Part shown: positions 62,831 to 64,000 of the stretch, piece by piece | Position numbering within the stretch: the first letter of the stretch is position 1 | How the letters are laid out: every line of letters starts with the position of its first letter | NCBI GenBank assembly: GCA_046342195.1 | Contig: JBKDQE010000038.1 | Coordinates: forward strand, 62,001-126,000 | From: CANHBY01 sp046342195 | Lineage (GTDB): Bacteria; Pseudomonadota; Gammaproteobacteria; Burkholderiales; Burkholderiaceae_C | Direction of reading: 5' to 3' | Length of the DNA: 64,000 nucleotides | Made by a program: the position numbers and the translations under genes | Notes under the pieces: generated by a model | Databases searched by the model: none | Told to the model about the DNA's origin: nothing | Seen by the model: only the letters and a program-made list of their open reading frames with translations

Positions 62831-64000
62831 TTATGCAGCAGGCAGCCGCTCATTTTCTTGGTACGCTGCAAAAGCGTTGGCAAGCTCCGATTCCATTTCC
62901 TTGAATAATTCCGTGAACGCCTCAATTTGCAGGGTATCGGCCAATTTTTCAAGTTCTGCACACATTTGAAAAATTTTACTGTGTGGCCAGAAGTACGCCA
63001 CACTCCCTTTGAGGCTGTGAACTTTCATGGCGGTGCCGGGCCAGTCATTTTTCAAAACCAAATCCTGGATTTCCCGGATCAATTGCGGGGCTTGAGTAAA
63101 AAACATCTTGATCAGGTGTTCCCGGCGAGACTCGGAGCGGCCCTGCGCCATGGGGGCGGAGCGGGCCGGCATGGGCCTATTGGCTCGTTCGGTGGTGACC
63201 TGTGAAGCCAAGGTTCTTTTTTTGTCAATCACGGATTGCAAGGCTTGGTGCAAAAGCTCTTCATCAATGGGTTTAGACAAAAATTGATCCAGTCCTGCGC
63301 CCATGAATTCTTCACGATCATGACTGTCCGCATTGGCAGTCAACCCAAAAATTGGTATTTTGGCATTGGGTATGCACAGATCATTCCATTTTCCATGACG
63401 GATGTGTTGGGTTGCTTCCAGGCCATCCATGATGGGCATGCGGCCATCCATGAGCACGAGATCAAAAGGGCCGTCCTTGGCCAGAATTTGCAGCGCCTGC
63501 TGGCCATTTTCAGCCAAGGTATATTGGTGGCCCATCAGCCCCAGGAGGTGACTGATAATGATCCAGTTGGTTTGAGAGTCTTCGGCCACCAAAACCCGCA
63601 AAGATTCAGTATGCGGGTTCAAGGCTGAGGGCTTGCTCTTGCAAGAAGATTTTTCCGATATCAGCGGAATGTCAAATGAAAAGAAGCTGCCTTTTTCAAG
63701 TTGGCTCTGTACTGAAATGCGCCCACCCATCAGTTGCACAAGTTCTTGACAAATAGATAATCCAAGACCGATTCCACCAAATTTTCGGGTGGTGGAAGAA
63801 TCGCCTGGCTCGAATTTTTGAAACAATCGCGACAACATATCTGGCGTCATCCCCGTGCCTGTATCGGAAACCTCAAATCGCAACCAAATTGGTGCATCAG
63901 AATGATGAGCCTGTCGGGCTTCGGGTGGGGCTTGGCATGGGCTTACTGAAAGGCGGATGTGGCCTTCCTCAGTAAACTTCAAAGCGTTGCCCAACAGCTG
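62831..64000 (-). CDS. Hybrid sensor histidine kinase, C-terminal part (HATPase-receiver-Hpt), cut by window end
   Basis: About 390 residues are visible. The frame enters from beyond the window with the N box QLLGNALKFTEEG. The rest of the ATPase domain (FEVSDTGTGM, FGGIGLGLSICQELV) follows. Then comes a receiver domain with VLVAEDSQTNWIII and Asp in LVLMDGRMPIMDGLEA, and a C-terminal Hpt domain with His in VHSLKGSVAYF. This is a BarA/ArcB-like phosphorelay kinase. The sensor and dimerisation domains lie outside the window. It is convergent with icd. Confidence 0.93.
   Translation of the reverse strand, partial: QLLGNALKFTEEGHIRLSVSPCQAPPEARQAHHSDAPIWLRFEVSDTGTGMTPDMLSRLFQKFEPGDSSTTRKFGGIGLGLSICQELVQLMGGRISVQSQLEKGSFFSFDIPLISEKSSCKSKPSALNPHTESLRVLVAEDSQTNWIIISHLLGLMGHQYTLAENGQQALQILAKDGPFDLVLMDGRMPIMDGLEATQHIRHGKWNDLCIPNAKIPIFGLTANADSHDREEFMGAGLDQFLSKPIDEELLHQALQSVIDKKRTLASQVTTERANRPMPARSAPMAQGRSESRREHLIKMFFTQAPQLIREIQDLVLKNDWPGTAMKVHSLKGSVAYFWPHSKIFQMCAELEKLADTLQIEAFTELFKEMESELANAFAAYQENERLPAA

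Noticed and set aside
1..64000. tRNA, rRNA, CRISPR arrays, prophage or intact insertion sequences
   Set aside because: None found on either strand by reading the intergenic gaps; nearly all DNA is accounted for by coding genes.

Overview
The window is a chromosomal stretch of a betaproteobacterium, probably Burkholderiales or a close relative. This rests on gene content and order: rubredoxin next to pilG-pilH-pilI-pilJ-chpA, thiD-hemL-mpl, tkt-gap, trpF-trpB-trpA-accD, and trpG-trpD-trpC-ung. I cannot name a genus. Coding density is high. I see no rRNA, tRNA, CRISPR array, intact insertion sequence or prophage.

Layout. 1-2.4 kb: the 5' part of ruvX, yqgE and a DNA photolyase. 2.6-13.9 kb (minus strand): a complete Pil-Chp chemotaxis operon (pilG, pilH, pilI, pilJ and a 2094-residue ChpA/PilL kinase) with a diguanylate cyclase gene at its 3' end. 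It has no methyltransferase or methylesterase gene. 13.9-18 kb: rubredoxin, thiD, hemL and mpl. 18.2-27.9 kb (plus strand): a compact R64/Tcp-like type IVb pilus operon with two TcpQ-type proteins, secretin PilN, PilO, PilP, ATPase PilQ, platform protein PilR, a PilV-like minor pilin and pilin PilS. Its first gene is frameshifted at a run of nine C, exactly after the signal peptide. 27.9-35 kb (minus strand): a decayed DUF1016 gene, two RDD membrane proteins, a J-domain-like protein, DAHP synthase, tldD and thiL. 35.5-44.5 kb (plus strand): pcm, tolC, tkt, gap, trpF, trpB, trpA and accD. 44.6-46.8 kb (minus strand): a SPOR-like protein, birA and a SET-domain protein, then topB on the plus strand. 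49.6-58 kb (minus strand): a WecA-like transferase, trpG-trpD-trpC-ung, a translationally coupled operon (beta-propeller, polysaccharide deacetylase, fatty-acid-hydroxylase-type protein) and an ABC ATPase. 58-64 kb: tesA, a small SPW membrane protein, an HDOD-GAF protein, icd, and the 3' part of a hybrid histidine kinase cut by the window end.

The surface-motility theme is strong. One side of the thiD-hemL-mpl block carries type IVa-style chemotaxis signalling plus a cyclic-di-GMP synthase, and the other carries a type IVb pilus machine. Aromatic biosynthesis is the second theme: DAHP synthase and two separate trp blocks are present, but trpE is not.

The most rewarding signals are three. (1) The C9 tract splits the first pilus gene and could switch the pilus on and off. 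(2) A Phe/Tyr-rich leader peptide, with mutually exclusive antiterminator and terminator hairpins, lies upstream of DAHP synthase. (3) A three-gene overlapping operon of secreted and membrane proteins lies behind a 9-bp-arm palindrome. Several precise inverted repeats (29.1 kb, 35.1 kb) and two copies of a REP-like repeat (35.2 and 44.5 kb) are also described.
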